From Impatiens glandulifera (Eukaryota; Streptophyta; Magnoliopsida; Ericales; Balsaminaceae): a stretch of DNA of 64,000 bases. The notes below the pieces were generated by a model, which was not told the DNA's origin, ran no database searches, and saw nothing but the letters and a program-made list of their open reading frames with translations. Positions 1 to 12,100 of the stretch are shown piece by piece. The translations under genes were made by a program, and so were the position numbers. The stretch spans positions 38,998,840-39,062,839 of the forward strand of contig NC_061869.1 in the NCBI RefSeq assembly GCF_907164915.1. Reading direction: 5' to 3'. Position 1 is the first letter of the stretch; each line of letters opens with the position of its first letter.

Positions 1-162
1 AAAGAACTCCAGGACAGACTCAGAATAGATGACATGTTTGTCATCTAGAAAGTGTTGGAGACTAGTATCTTCAAGTGGCTTGATCATCTTGAAGACCTCA
101 TAATGCTCAGTGCTTTGAGCAGAGTTGAAATCTACTTGAAGGATGTTTGGGAACTGAGACAT
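1..162 (-). CDS. Accessory ORF of element A, N-terminal 54 codons
   Basis: An ATG at 162-160 opens an uninterrupted frame to the window edge. The peptide begins MSQFPNILQVDFNSA and continues with a segment ending SLQHFLDD, then VLEFF. This resembles the N-termini of the three accessory ORFs of element B: a DFN motif near residue 10, then a Leu-x-x-Phe-Leu segment about 25 residues later. It occupies the same place, downstream of pol beyond a spacer, and has a TATATAAG box 62 bp upstream. Function is unknown. The relationship to the element B ORFs is inferred from these shared residues and the shared position. Confidence 0.7.
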   Translation of the reverse strand, partial: MSQFPNILQVDFNSAQSTEHYEVFKMIKPLEDTSLQHFLDDKHVIYSESVLEFF

Positions 163-676
163 TTTGTCTTAGTGAGAGGAAGAGTTATGCAACTTGTGAT
201 TGTTTTGTTTAAGGTTTGTTCAACTTATATACTAGTAGAGAGAGAATCTTATTATCCAGGTATCACTGGTGATAATGTCTATTAACCATAGGATAAAGAG
301 TTTTGCATGAAATAAGCATGTCTACAGCCTAGGGTGTTGGTCATAGACCTGGACCATGAAAGATATCAAATCTTCACGTCTTTTTAGGTGCGACCATTTT
401 ACTTTGAAAAGGTAATGTTTCAGGACAGATAAGTTTAAACACAGGTAATTATTCCACTTTTGTTTGAAGTTCAAATAATCTATGATAAACTATTTCCGAA
501 CCGGTCAGTTATCAGTTGTTCGTCCCGATGCGGTTATTTGGTGCATGCACTAAGTAACCGGTCGGTTTATTCTGACTGATAGACCAGGCGATTCTTCCAT
601 AGATACCTTGGAAAATTTGAAATCCGATAGTTTAAGAGGAACTACCGGTTTTGTCTGTTCAAACTGATTTCCCTTT
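163..676 (-). other. Spacer between pol and accessory ORF in element A
   Basis: No convincing reading frame on either strand. The plus-strand frame at 52-285 overlaps the accessory ORF and resembles nothing. The stretch corresponds to the 700-bp spacer at 34246-34962 in element B. Confidence 0.6.
224..231 (-). promoter_or_regulatory. TATA box before accessory ORF of element A
   Basis: TATATAAG on the minus strand, 62 bp before the ATG at 162, followed by a short leader. All three accessory ORFs of element B have a TATA box in the corresponding position, which makes this one more credible. Confidence 0.5.
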
Positions 677-3600
677 TTAAGCATCCTTAGGGATGATCTG
701 ACTAATATCGGTTAAACTGAGTGTGAGTCTGTATTGAGAGAACTTATCTTCCTATAGAGGCTTTGTGAAGATAACGGCTACTTGTTGATCTGTCGATACG
801 TATTCCAGCCGGATATGCTTCAGCATGACATGTTCCCGAATGAAGTGGTGCCTTATGTCGATGTGCTTGGTTCTGGAGTGTAGAACCGGATTGTAGGTGA
901 TTGCTATGGCACTTGTGTTATCACAGAAGATTGGAGACTCTTCGGCCGTGATACCGAAATCCTTCAGTTGTTGTTGGATTTAGAGAAGTTGTGAACAACA
1001 GCTTCCGGCTGCCAGGTATTCCGCTTCTGCGGTTGATGTGGCCACTGATGTTTGTTTCTTGCTATGCCAAGAAACAAGCCGATCACCTAGGAATTGGCAT
1101 GTTCCGCTGGTGCTTATTCTATCAACCTTGCAACCTGCATAGTCTGCATCTGAATAACTCGTTAGGTTAAAGGATGAGTCCTTTGGATACCACAAACCGA
1201 CGTCAGGAGTTCCCTTAAGATATTTCAATATTCGCTTTGCGGCTATGTAGTGAGACTATTTTGGATTTGCTTGGAATCTTCCACACACACCGACTGCAAA
1301 TAGGATATTTGGTCTACTTGCTGTCAGGTATAGAAGAGAACTGATGATGCCCCGGTAAGCAGTCAGGTCTACTGATTGACCCTCATCATCTTTGTCCAAT
1401 TTGACCGATGAACTCATTGGAGTAGCGGCTGAGGAGCATGTGTCCATTCCGAATTTCTTTAGAAGTTCCTTAGTATACTTGGGTTGGCTTATGAAAGTTC
1501 CTTCTTCGAGTTGCTTAACCTGAAGACCTAGGAAGAAGCTTAATTCTCCCATCATACTCATTTCAAATTTGTTAGTCATCAAGGTTGAGAATTTATCACA
1601 TAACTTAGGATCGGTTGAACCGAAGATGATATCATCTACATAGATTTGAACAAGTAGGATATGTTCCTTTTTCTCAAACTTAAATAACATTTTATCCACC
1701 GAACCGATGGTGAAGTCATGTTTTAATAAGAATGCGGTTAGTGTGTCATACCAGGCTCTAGGTGCTTGCTTTAGACCGTATAAAGCTTTGTTTAACCGGT
1801 ATACATGATTGGGTAGTTCGGCATTTTTGAAACCGGGTGGTTGTTCAACATATACCTCTTCACGTAGGTCACCATTCAAAAATGCACTTTTAACATCCAT
1901 TTGGAAAACCTTAAAATTTTTGAAAGCAGCAAAAGCTAGAAAAATCATAATAGCTTCAATCCTAACTACATGGGCAAATGATTCTTCAAAATCAATGCCT
2001 TCTTCCTGTTTATAACCTTGTGCCACTAATCTGGCTTTGTTCCTCGTGACCAAACCGTCTTCATTGAGTTTATTTCTAAATACCCATCTTGTTCCTATGA
2101 CCGGTTGATCTTTCGGTCTAGGGACTAGGTACCAGACTTTGTTACTCTCGAACTGGTTTAGCTCTTCTTGCATCCCCAAGATCCAATCCGGATCTGACAA
2201 TGCTTCATCTACTCTTTTCGGCTCAATCTGGGATATAAAGGCGGAATTGAAATATTCCTCCAGAATTTGACGCCTAGTTCGAACAGGTTCTGAAGGGTCA
2301 CCTATAATCTTCTCAGGAGGATGTTTAGTGTTCCTTTTGAAATTCGGTTCAGGGATGTCTACCAAATTACCGTGTACTTGATCAAGGCTAGACGTATCGG
2401 TAGGCTGAATAGGATTGTCAGACCGACCGATTTCCTCGGTTTGAACCGAAGTGTCAGCTTCCTGTCGTGGGACAGCTTGATCCGGTAGGATTTCATCATT
2501 ACCCATTTGGTCATGGACAAACCGCCTGAAGACCGGAATTTCATCTTCACCATCAGAATGGATATTGTTATTTTCCAATCTGTTGTGTAGATCAAAGCAT
2601 GATGCAGTATTACTTTCAACCGATTCATCGAAAACAACATGAAGTGATTCCTCCATGGTTAAGGTTCTATTGTTGTACACTCTATATGCTTTGCTCACTG
2701 TTGAGTAACCTAACATGATCCTAGTGTCGGTTTTTGCATCAAAAGTAGATAGATAGGTTTTGCCATTTATATGAATATAGCATTTACACCCAAAAATCTT
2801 AAGGTACTTAAGGTTGGGAACCCTGTTAAAATAAACCTCATAAGGTGTTTTGTTGTGAAATTTGTTAATCAAAGACCGGTTTTGTGTGTAACATGCAGTG
2901 TTAATAGCCTCAGCCCAGAATTTCTGTGTAATACCCGAATCGGCTATCATGGACCGTGCGGCTTCCTTGAGAGTTCGGTTTATTCTCACGGCCAGGCCGT
3001 TTTGTTGAGGAGTCCTAGCACTAGACAACTCGTGTCTAATATCGGATTCATCAAGAAATGCGGTTAAAGTGCTGTTGGTGAATTCGGTACCTCTATCACT
3101 TCTAATGCTATTAATGCGAGTTGATTTTTCATTTTGCAAACGTTTAAGAAGTGTGATCAAATTTGATGCGGTTTCACGTTTGGATGGTAGAAATATTACC
3201 CATGTAAACCTAGAGTAATCATCAATAACTACCATAGTGTAAAGCATACCTCCTAGGCTGATGACCTGAATCGGTCCAAATAAATCCATGTGAAGAAGAT
3301 CTAAGCATCGGTTAGATTGAATGTTTCCTTTACTCTTAAAGGTTGACCTAGTTTGTTTACCCATTTGACATGCTGAACAAACCTTGTCCTTGTTAAATAC
3401 TATGTCAGGAATACCTTCAACTAGCTTTTTACCGCGAATGTAATTTAAGGTTTTCATGTTCAGATGGTTTAGTCTCTTATGCCACAGCCAGGTTTGATCG
3501 GTCTTAGCTATCATGCATACAGGATATTCTACTTTAGTTTTCCAGTCTACCTTGTAGATATTTCCTAGCCTATTTCCGGTTAGTAGTATGGTACCTTGAG

Positions 3601-3862
3601 AGTTCTTAACTAAACATGCATGTTTAAGAAATTCTACCGTGTATCCAGCATCACAAATTTGACTAATACTTAACAAGTTAAAACGTAGGTTTTCAACTAA
3701 GAGTACATTATCAATTGTTAGGTTACCATGGACAATCTTACCCTTGCTCACAGTTCTACCTTTTGAGTTGTCACCGAAAGTGATTAGTGCACCGGTTTCT
3801 ATTCTGATGTCGGTTAGCAGGTTGTTGTTCCCGGTCATATGCCTGGAGCAACCACTATCCAA
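677..3862 (-). pseudogene. Element A pol (protease, integrase, RT, RNase H), broken
   Basis: Copia polyprotein. It starts near the protease motif [10 protein letters not shown] (3862). GAG-pre-integrase zinc-binding residues follow ([16 protein letters not shown]), then the integrase core (MDLFGP, SDRGTEF, PQQNGLA), RT with [10 protein letters not shown] and RNase H with SYSDADYAG, STAEAEY and HIDIRHHF. One long frame runs to 1256. The same frame continues after in-frame stops at 1256-1258, 980-982 and 752-754, and ends near 677. One oddity is a Val for the usual Glu in the integrase QNGLAV segment, where element B has QNGLAE, so the catalytic Glu itself is missing here. With the nonsense codons this copy cannot make active Pol. 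Confidence 0.9.
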
Positions 3863-4159
3863 CTACCATTCAAAGTTTCCTAGTTGTTTCTTTAAATCCT
3901 GAAAATGTACATATTTACAACTATTTGGTACCCACATTTACTTGGGTCCACATGCGATTAGTCCCTTGGGCATCCAGACCTTGACGAACCGGACAGCTTT
4001 CTTTGCTAAGGTCTTAACCGTCTTTTTGGCACTCGGTTTTGGATATTTCGGTTTTTCTACGAAGGCCTTAAATGAGGGTGATTTTTGGTTTGTCCTATGC
4101 GGTTGAGGATTGGCTCTCCTATTTTTGAGCAGGTTGGCTTTTCTTTTCTCAGGGTCAAG

Positions 4160-5719
4160 TCACTTCTCAGAATTAGTTGGACCTACATAGGTTAGTTTTT
4201 CTGTCGTATAATAGGCGGTCAATTCCTCTTCAGCGGTTAAGGAACTTCTGACGAAACTTATGAAAGGAAGGTCATTCTTTGAGAGCCTTACTTTCTCTAC
4301 GGGTTTTTGGTTTTTGGATCTATCCTTTTTGTATCCTAGGCCAAACATGCAAAAAGGATGTCTGTTATAACTACACATTTTCTTTACCATGTCACTAGAT
4401 CTCTTATATGCGGCCATTTTATACTGGAGTCGGGCATTTTGAGCTGGTTCATTAGGCTGTTCGGTCTTAAGTGATGGTTCAGGTGCTAACTCGGTTTCTA
4501 AGGTAGGGGTTTTATCAGGTTCTATTATCTCTGGTTCGGTTAGAGTGGGTATTTCTGGTTCTGTCAGAGTGGGTACTATGAGGTCGGCTCTAAAGTTGAG
4601 TTGCTTAGGTAACAGGACTAGTAGGTTCTTATACTCTGCTACCATATCATTTAATGCATTATATAACTCATCTTTAGTAAATTCTTCACAAGGAGAGTCA
4701 AATACATGTTCCTCATTTGCCATAAGGCATGTGAGTTCATCATCACTGTCACTGTGAGCCCATAGACTTCCTCCATCATCGGCTATCAGTACTTTTTGAA
4801 CCTCACTTCCTTCACCGGTTTGTTGGTAGTTATTTCGGTTATTTTGATTATCCGGTTTCCGGTCATCCCTCCTCGGTTTTCTGCATTCCCACTTGAAATG
4901 TCCCAAACAGTTACAGTTATAGCATCTTACATTGGATTTATCAGCATAGTTGTAGTTGTTTGTCGGTTGGCTCATTTTCATGAACCTCCCAAATTTCTGT
5001 GCAAGCATTGCCATGGCATCTTCGGTGAACTGTTCAGCGGTTCTGATCGGTGCAGGTACGACCGGTTCTGTGGATGTGATCAGTGCTCTGGTTGAGGTTG
5101 AGGCTGAGACCTCTTCTTCAGTCCTAGATCTCATTTCAAACTCATACGCCTTAAGATCTTCGAATACATCGTGTAGTTTCATCTGACTTAGGCAGTTTGA
5201 TTCCCTCATCACCATTGTCTTTATATCCCATGCACTTAGAAGAGATCTTAATGCTTTTATGATGACCTCCTTGTTATCATACTTCTTGCCAAGAGTTGCT
5301 AACTCGTCTAACACACCTGTGAACCGGTCACTGTATTCTCTCATTGTTTCTCCCGGTTTCATCTTGATGCTTTCAAACTTCTGAGTAGCCACTATTACCT
5401 TGTTTTCCTTGGTTCTTTCATTTCCCTCATAGATCTGAATAACCGTGTCCCATGTTTCCTTTGCGGTTTTGCAGTCTCTGATCTTGCAGTACGTGTTTCT
5501 GTCCACACTGTTGGAGATGCGGTTTCTGGCATGGTTGTCCAGGTTGTTTCTTCTCCTGTCTTCAGCTGTCCATTCCTTTTAGTCTTTGTCAATCTTTATC
5601 GGTCCTTCAGACAGAATGAACTGCATCTCGTCATCCGTGGTGATTAAATGCAGGTGCATGCGTGCCTTCCAGTTGGCAAAATCGTCACCTTCTAGCATTG
5701 GGGGCCTATCAAACGACAT
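4160..5719 (-). pseudogene. Element A gag, one internal stop
   Basis: Capsid/nucleocapsid precursor. The ATG at 5719-5717 lies 26 bp inside the primer site. The frame shows a UBN2-type gag core (an Asn-Trp segment near the N-terminus, then KETWDTVIQIYEGNERTKENK and MKPGETMREY), a basic linker and a CCHC zinc knuckle (CYNCNCLGHFKWEC) encoded near 4870-4930. A Pro/Glu/Thr-rich tail follows. An in-frame TAA at 5579-5581 interrupts it about 47 codons in. A gag-pol linker with several stops (3863-4159) separates it from pol. Confidence 0.85.
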
Positions 5720-5744
5720 GCTTGCTTGAGTATTGAAACTAACT

Positions 5745-5756
5745 GCTCTGATACCA
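5745..5756 (-). other. Primer-binding site of element A
   Basis: TGGTATCAGAGC on the minus strand, complementary to the 3' end of initiator tRNA-Met. It starts two bases after the LTR end, as is standard for plant copia elements. Confidence 0.9.
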
Positions 5757-5758
5757 AT

Positions 5759-6956
5759 TGTTAGGATCTAGGTCGCGGCTGGAGGACCGGGATTGGGCCG
5801 GTTAGCGCGTCTCACTCAAAGGGTGGTGATTAATCCGGTTAGAGATTAACACCGGGGTTTCAATACTACACAAACTGTCACAAACCCTTGAACCAGGTTC
5901 AAACGCGGAAGAGGTTTGTTTCAGGTTGAAGCAGCACACTTACAGGATAGGCAGAACTGGTTTTGAATAGGACAGGTTTGGAAATTGATGGGTCGGTTTT
6001 TGTAACTTGATGATTCGGTTTAGATGGTGTAGAGTCGGTTAATACAGGTCGGTTAAAATGTAGAACCAGCAGAAAGTAAATAACAAGACAGGTTTTTATG
6101 GATGTTCGGAGATAAAACTCCTACGTCACCCCTTCTCTCGAAACCGCGAGAAGGAGATTCACTAAGGAATACAAATACAATCCGATCGAGACTTATTTCC
6201 TGCTCGATAACACCCGTACAATTTACACCGAAATTGTAAATACACACTTCAACTTTAGCACTTAGGCCTTTTCTAGAGAGAGAGCACAATCTTATCACTT
6301 GTAAATTAATTGTTCACTATGTCTCCCTTAAAATCTCTTGTGTCCCACATTTACTCTTCTTCAGCTGCTCCTTTTATAGGTGAAATATGCCAACGGTCAT
6401 ATTTCACTTCCTTGAATTTGATTGGTTGAGCAGAGGTTCAATGATTCAGACCTGGCGGTCAACCTTTCAGACCTGACGGTCTGATCTTCCAGTGTGTAAG
6501 ACAAGTCTGCTAGGTTTGTCTTTTACTCAATATGGTGACTGTCGGTTAGACAGTTGTCTGTACTTGGAAGATTGCCTTTCTGATTTATCCTGAAGTGGAA
6601 AGATCTTGTAGGACGGTCTTCTGCAGCCTGCAGACTGTCCTCAGACTTGTATGAATATGGAAATGTTCAGTCTGTTCCTTTGGTATCATTCTCAACAGAT
6701 ACCCGAAGTATCTTCTTATGCTGGTCGGTCATTTGACTTAACCGGATGACTTCCGGTTATTGCTTTGGCTTCTGAATGACCGGCTGTCTGGTGTTTCCGC
6801 CTTCTTTGAGCGGTCATGTTTCTGGTCGATTTGATAACTTGACCGGTTGAGCTTCTTAACCGGTTCATTGGTTTGACCGGTCCGGTTCTTTGTCTATTCC
6901 TGCATAGGAAGTTTATTTGTGTTAAGTTCTATTAACCGGTCTAATTTTATCTAACA
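5759..6956 (-). repeat. 5' LTR of element A (1198 bp)
   Basis: Bounded by TGTTAG and CTAACA (TG..CA ends with 6-bp inverted termini) and set next to the primer site. On the minus strand it contains TATAAAAG at 6378-6371, with TGACCGTTGG just upstream at 6399-6390. The end next to the primer site resembles the end of the element B LTR. The partner LTR is outside the window. Confidence 0.88.
6371..6399 (-). promoter_or_regulatory. LTR A core promoter: MSA-like AACGG box plus TATA box
   Basis: Reading the minus strand, TGACCGTTGG (6399-6390) is followed after 11 bp by TATAAAAG (6378-6371). The same pair occurs in both LTRs of element B with a 12-bp spacing. The AACGG core is the binding core of plant MYB3R (MSA) elements; whether it acts as one is inference. 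Confidence 0.55.
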
Positions 6957-9003
6957 ATTATGTATGACCTAATTTTCTCCTATTATGAGAGTATGCAGGT
7001 AACCTCTCATGAGGTTCGATCCCCAACAAAACAAAATAAAAACAATCATTAATATTGTATGTAGAATTACGTTGGACCTAATTTCTCCTTTTATGAGAAT
7101 ACGTAGATAGTTTGTAATGGTTTCAGTCACAATAATGTCTAAAAAATAAAAACCCCTATGTAAGCACTAGGGGAACCACAATAAGGACAATTTTAATTCT
7201 TTTGTAATTGGAACTACGTTGGGCTTGATTTCTCATTTTATGAGAATATGTAGGTAGTCTGTCATTAGTTCAGTTCCAATCATAATAAAACAAAAAAAAC
7301 AATAACCCCTATTTTAACACTATGGGCATTTTTACTAAAATAAAAATGATGATTAAAATGATGAACTTTTTACTTATGTAAAAATGTAACATTGACTAGG
7401 TCAAACATTGGAGCCCAAAATCAAAACTAGGGACATTGAAAACGATCAAATTCTTTCACGCGATTGATTATGATCACATTGAGACGAGTGTAGGTTATTT
7501 GATCCCTCTGGCGAATGATAGATAAAGAAAGGAACCCGATGAGTAAAATGAGGATTTAGAAAACAAGTAAGGATAAAGTAAGGTCAATTGTTTCATTGAC
7601 TGTCTCAAAAGGAGCCAAATCAACTCTTAAAATTCGAATATAGTACTGTTCGATTGAACTCGCTCGAAAATTTTACTAAGTGACAAAAACTTTGTTGAAA
7701 AAGCTCGTGGAAAAGTCAAAATGCCCAAACTCGTAATCATTGTTGCCAACGGAGGTGTTTCATCTCTAATGGAGGTTATTCTTGAGAACTCAAAGCCTTT
7801 AAAAAATAGAAAAATACAAGAACTTGTATTAAACAATGATATTTTTGTTGAGAAATTAAAATCACCACTTGTTGTTCAACCTAGACTCTTGTCTGGTTTG
7901 CTAAACACAAGAACAAAAGTGTGTCGATTCTATCAGATATACTACAGTCATACAAAAAAATGGTGAAAAAGACACACATGGTGGTTGATATATTAAAATC
8001 ACCACTTATTGATCGCCTAGACTTTTGTTGGATTTGCTAAAGGAAATAATAATAGTGTATCAATTCTATCAGATATACTCTAAGTATGTCTAAGGAAAAA
8101 CACTTTAAGGCCTAGAGCTCAAAGCACACATAACTTTCAGAAGAGTATGTGTTGGTTTACTTATAATCATAAAATTAATTTATGAATATAATAAATTTTA
8201 ATTCACTTTATTTTATCATTCTTTTCTATCGTTTATTTGTTTATTTATTTGTGAATAATTATTATTAATATACTTAAAATCATTATTATATTTAATAAGT
8301 ATTATTTTTAGATTTAGTATTAAGGTATAGGAGAGATGTTTTAGATCGGATAGAAATTTACAAATATACAAATAAAATAAATGTAAAATATTTTCCAAAA
8401 ATGGTCAAAATATTATAGTATAAATTGTTTCTAAAATGCAAGTGAGACATAGCGTCAAAACTTTATTTTCACGTATAATTAAACATCGAACCCCTAAAGG
8501 ATCTCTTTTCGAAATGCGTTATTTTTCTAAATGTCAAAAATATATATATTTTTTCTAATTTTGTAAAAAAATTATGTAGCGATTCTTTATTTACAAACTG
8601 ATTTTTTTTTAAATCTCGTTTTGATTAAATTTATTTCAAATTTTTTGAAGAGATTTATACTTGGTTTTAAAAAATTTTAAAAAAATCACTTTTTAGGAAA
8701 TGTTATTTTTTAAACCCGTAAAGGTAGAAGATCGTAATGCCAACGTTTTCAACACATCTTGCAACTAAATTCCGCTAGTACAATTTTCCTCTTATTTTCA
8801 ATAAAATTTTCAGTCCAAGTTTGATAAGATATATAGCTAATATTTAAGCTAATAGATGAGGGTGGTAATTAAGTCACTTAGTTCAAAATTGACATGGTTA
8901 ATAATGTTATAGAATTTTCATTTAAAAATCTTATTAAATATACAAATTAATTTAAATATTAAAAAAAATTGAGTATCAAACCGCGGGTATCTTGAGTAAG
9001 GCA
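6957..9003. other. Intergenic AT-rich DNA with a degenerate tandem repeat
   Basis: Three imperfect copies of a segment of about 130 bp lie at roughly 6965-7045, 7072-7185 and 7212-7330. Each has a core like TCTCCTTTTATGAGAATA, then a GTAGGTAG-type motif and an A-rich tail. A small open frame at 7721-7966 has no recognisable motif and poor plant-gene context. No gene is supported in this stretch. Confidence 0.6.
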
Positions 9004-9011
9004 TATAAAAG
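9004..9011 (+). promoter_or_regulatory. TATA box of the H+-ATPase gene
   Basis: TATAAAAG lies 173 bp before the start codon, followed by a leader with a CT-rich stretch near 9087-9113. No ATG occurs between the expected transcription start (about 9035) and the start codon, so no upstream ORF is evident, unlike some PMA genes that have one. Confidence 0.65.
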
Positions 9012-9176
9012 GTAAGCAGATACATGCACCTTCTTCAATCACACCTCTAGTTATATTTAGTTTTCTCGAGAAAACAAATATTTACACTTTTCTTTCTCTC
9101 TCTTTGAAAATCTAACTAAGAGCTCAATTTTATTCCGGCCAGTCCTAGCCGGCGGTTTGAATACTCCGGCGCCCAA

Positions 9177-12100
9177 ATGGGAATCGAAAAGGCGATGAGC
9201 CTTGAAGGAATCAAGAACGAGTCTGTTGATCTGGTTAGTTTTCTCTCTCCTCTATATGCTTTATTTGGAGTTTTTTTCAAATAATCTTGATATTTAAAGT
9301 TATTTATAAAGATTAATAATTTGGTCACATTAATAATTTACTATTTTCAATCCATTTTCTTTCAGAAGTGTTTATCTTAGTTTTCTCTTTCTCTCTTTTG
9401 CATGTCAATTTTTCACCTTAAAAATTGTTTAGAAAGAGAAAAATATCACATTTACTATTGTTTACATAAGAAGTTCATGTGATCTTATTATTTTTAAACA
9501 ATTCAATCACTAAATTTATTAAAATTCAATCCATTTAAAACCTTTTTTTTATGATACAAGATCTTTTCTATAAAAAAGAAACAAATAATTCAACATCAAA
9601 TAAGCTCTAAGATCATGGAAAGGAAAGTAAGAGAGACAATTATTAAATAAATATAAAATAAGAAAGATCATATATATTTTCTCTCAAGCTCAACAAATTG
9701 CCTTGACTTTATTTATTTGTACTGACTTTCTTTCAAGCTCAATTTTTCTTTTCAAAAAATTACCAAAAAAACAGGATCAAAATTTTTATTTATTTTTTTC
9801 CAAAAAATGAGCTTGTTTGATTTGGGATTATTTTAAAAAATCTATATTAGGAATTCAAATTTTGATTAATGAAAAGTAGATTATTTTAGTTATATTATTA
9901 AAAAAATGATTTCTAATATTTATAAAAAATAAATAAAATAAATATTTTAAATATATTAATTAGTGAATTGAAAATTTAATTACAAAATAGTATGAGATAA
10001 ATAATAAGACACGAAATAAACAATAAATATATGTCTTTCAGAACAGTGGTATGGGGAAAATTCATGCTAGATGTTTGTAGGTTCCGTGTTTATATGCCTT
10101 GTTTGGAATTCATATCGAAGCAGCGATAATTTAATTTATGATATTGTCACCTATCTAAGTTTTGCTTTTTTTTAATATGTATTAATACAAATTTCAATTT
10201 AAAAAAAATTAAAATTTCAAATTAAAAAAAATTACTTTCAGACAAATATTATATTTAAGAGTTTATTCGGATTTATTTGTATAACTTAGAAAGAGAAAAA
10301 TACAAAGACAGTAATATATATATAAAAATATATATAAATTAAAATTAAAAGTATTTTAATATTTTAATTAATAAATTATATAATTCCCTAATATAAAAAA
10401 AAAAAAAAAAAAAAAGTAAAAAAAAGTAAAATAAGGTTGAAGTGATTTGAATTATTTATTATTCTCAACAAATAAATTATTTATTTATTTATGTGTAACA
10501 AAATACTAAATCCTGGACATAAAATAAGCCGCAGTTTCCAAAAGCCTGTCCTTTATATTGTTATATGTTAAGATACAAAAAAAACATTATTTAAGATACA
10601 AAAAAAACATTATTTAATTATTTAAAATTAATTTATCATTAAGAGGGAAAAAACAAATGAAGGATATTTTGTGCTTGTTTTATCTGAATTTTCTGTTTAT
10701 TTTAAATAAATAAAAATAAATAGTTGAATCATAATATTATCATTTAATTAAATTATTTTTTTATTATTAAATTAAAATTTTAAATAAAAAAATATATTTT
10801 TGATTATGTATATTATAAAAAATTTCAAACAACTTATATTTTTATGAAATAATTTTTTATTTTAAATCCTAAAAACCCAACATCTCACGGAATTCACATT
10901 ATATATATAAGATTGCCTTCTAATAATCATGATCCTTATCATTTATTCTTTATAATTCAGATTATACAGTGTGATTTTTTATATTTAAAATTAATTTTGA
11001 CCAAATATAGATATAATTAATAGCATATTTTTAACTTCACTTAATATAATCATTATTGATATATTATTTCTGATAGCATTTTTTTTTTAACAAAGTAAAA
11101 TTTTTATAAATGATTCTCTTAGTTTAGGGTTAATGAAATTAGAATTCTCTGTTTGGATTTACCACTTTCCCAGCAAGGATACAAGCCAGTCAGCAAGGGA
11201 AAAAATTAGGGATAACAAACGAGTCCTAAGAATATTTTAAATAATTAACAAGTGGGAATTGGAATGTGATATCTGTCAGACTGTCAGCCGTTGGATAAGG
11301 AATTTTATCAAAGGAACTTTCTCTTTTATCGTATATTGTTACTTTTGGGCCCACTGAGATTTCCTAGGTCAGTCTTCCATTTAACACTTCCAAGAAAAAA
11401 AAAAATTAAAACACTTGTACTCAACAAAATTAAAATTATTCATTTGAATTATTTAAATAATTAAAATTTAAAAAATATAATTTTACTTTTCTTCTTTATT
11501 TTATATCTTAAATTATTTTTTTTATATTTTATTCTTATAAATTAATCCATCTTTTTTATCAAAAATATTTTATATTTTTCAAAATCATACCCAATTATTA
11601 TTTTCAAATAACTTAAATTATAATTTTAACCCAAATTTTGTATTCCTATCTAATTTTACATTGAGTAAATTGATAAAAAAAAATAATTTAAATATATATT
11701 AAAAATATAATTTTAAAATAATATACATACTTTAATATTTTAATTAATAATTTGATAAAAATGATGAAGAGATTATTTAAAGCCAATTTAAATAATTTAA
11801 GTAACATCAATTTTAAATAATTAGATTTTGATTGGTGTGAGATTATTTAAAGAAAATATATTTTTAATCATAATATTTTCTAATGAAAATATTTAGGCTA
11901 TTTTAATTATTTTTATAAAATAATTAAAAATAATTTAATAAAGATAAAATGATAGGTTGACGGAATGTTTGGATCCAAATAATCTATCCACACTAGCCCA
12001 TAAAAACTATTTCCCCATTATTACCATATATACTACCAAACATATTTATTTTTTTAGCTAGAAGTTGAATAACTCCTAAACTTAACAAGGAATTATTTTA

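Larger units (their letters stand above)
1..6956 (-). mobile_element. Element A: Sirevirus-type Ty1/copia retrotransposon, 3' part outside window
   Basis: In minus-strand order it has a 5' LTR (6956-5759), a tRNA-iMet primer site, gag with a CCHC knuckle, pol in protease-integrase-RT-RNase H order (the copia order), a 500-bp spacer and the beginning of an accessory ORF at the window start. Gag, the [10 protein letters not shown] protease motif and the [10 protein letters not shown] reverse-transcriptase motif match those of element B, so the two are one lineage. The primer site and the accessory ORF downstream of pol point to the Sirevirus (SIRE) group. Gag and pol carry nonsense codons. The 3' LTR lies outside the window, so length and target duplication are unknown. 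Confidence 0.92.

Noticed and set aside
52..285. Plus-strand open frame at the window start
   Set aside because: Antisense to the accessory ORF of element A, which has a recognisable family pattern and a TATA box.
7721..7966. 81-codon open frame between element A and the ATPase
   Set aside because: No known motif, no promoter or splice context, located in AT-rich repeat-bearing DNA.
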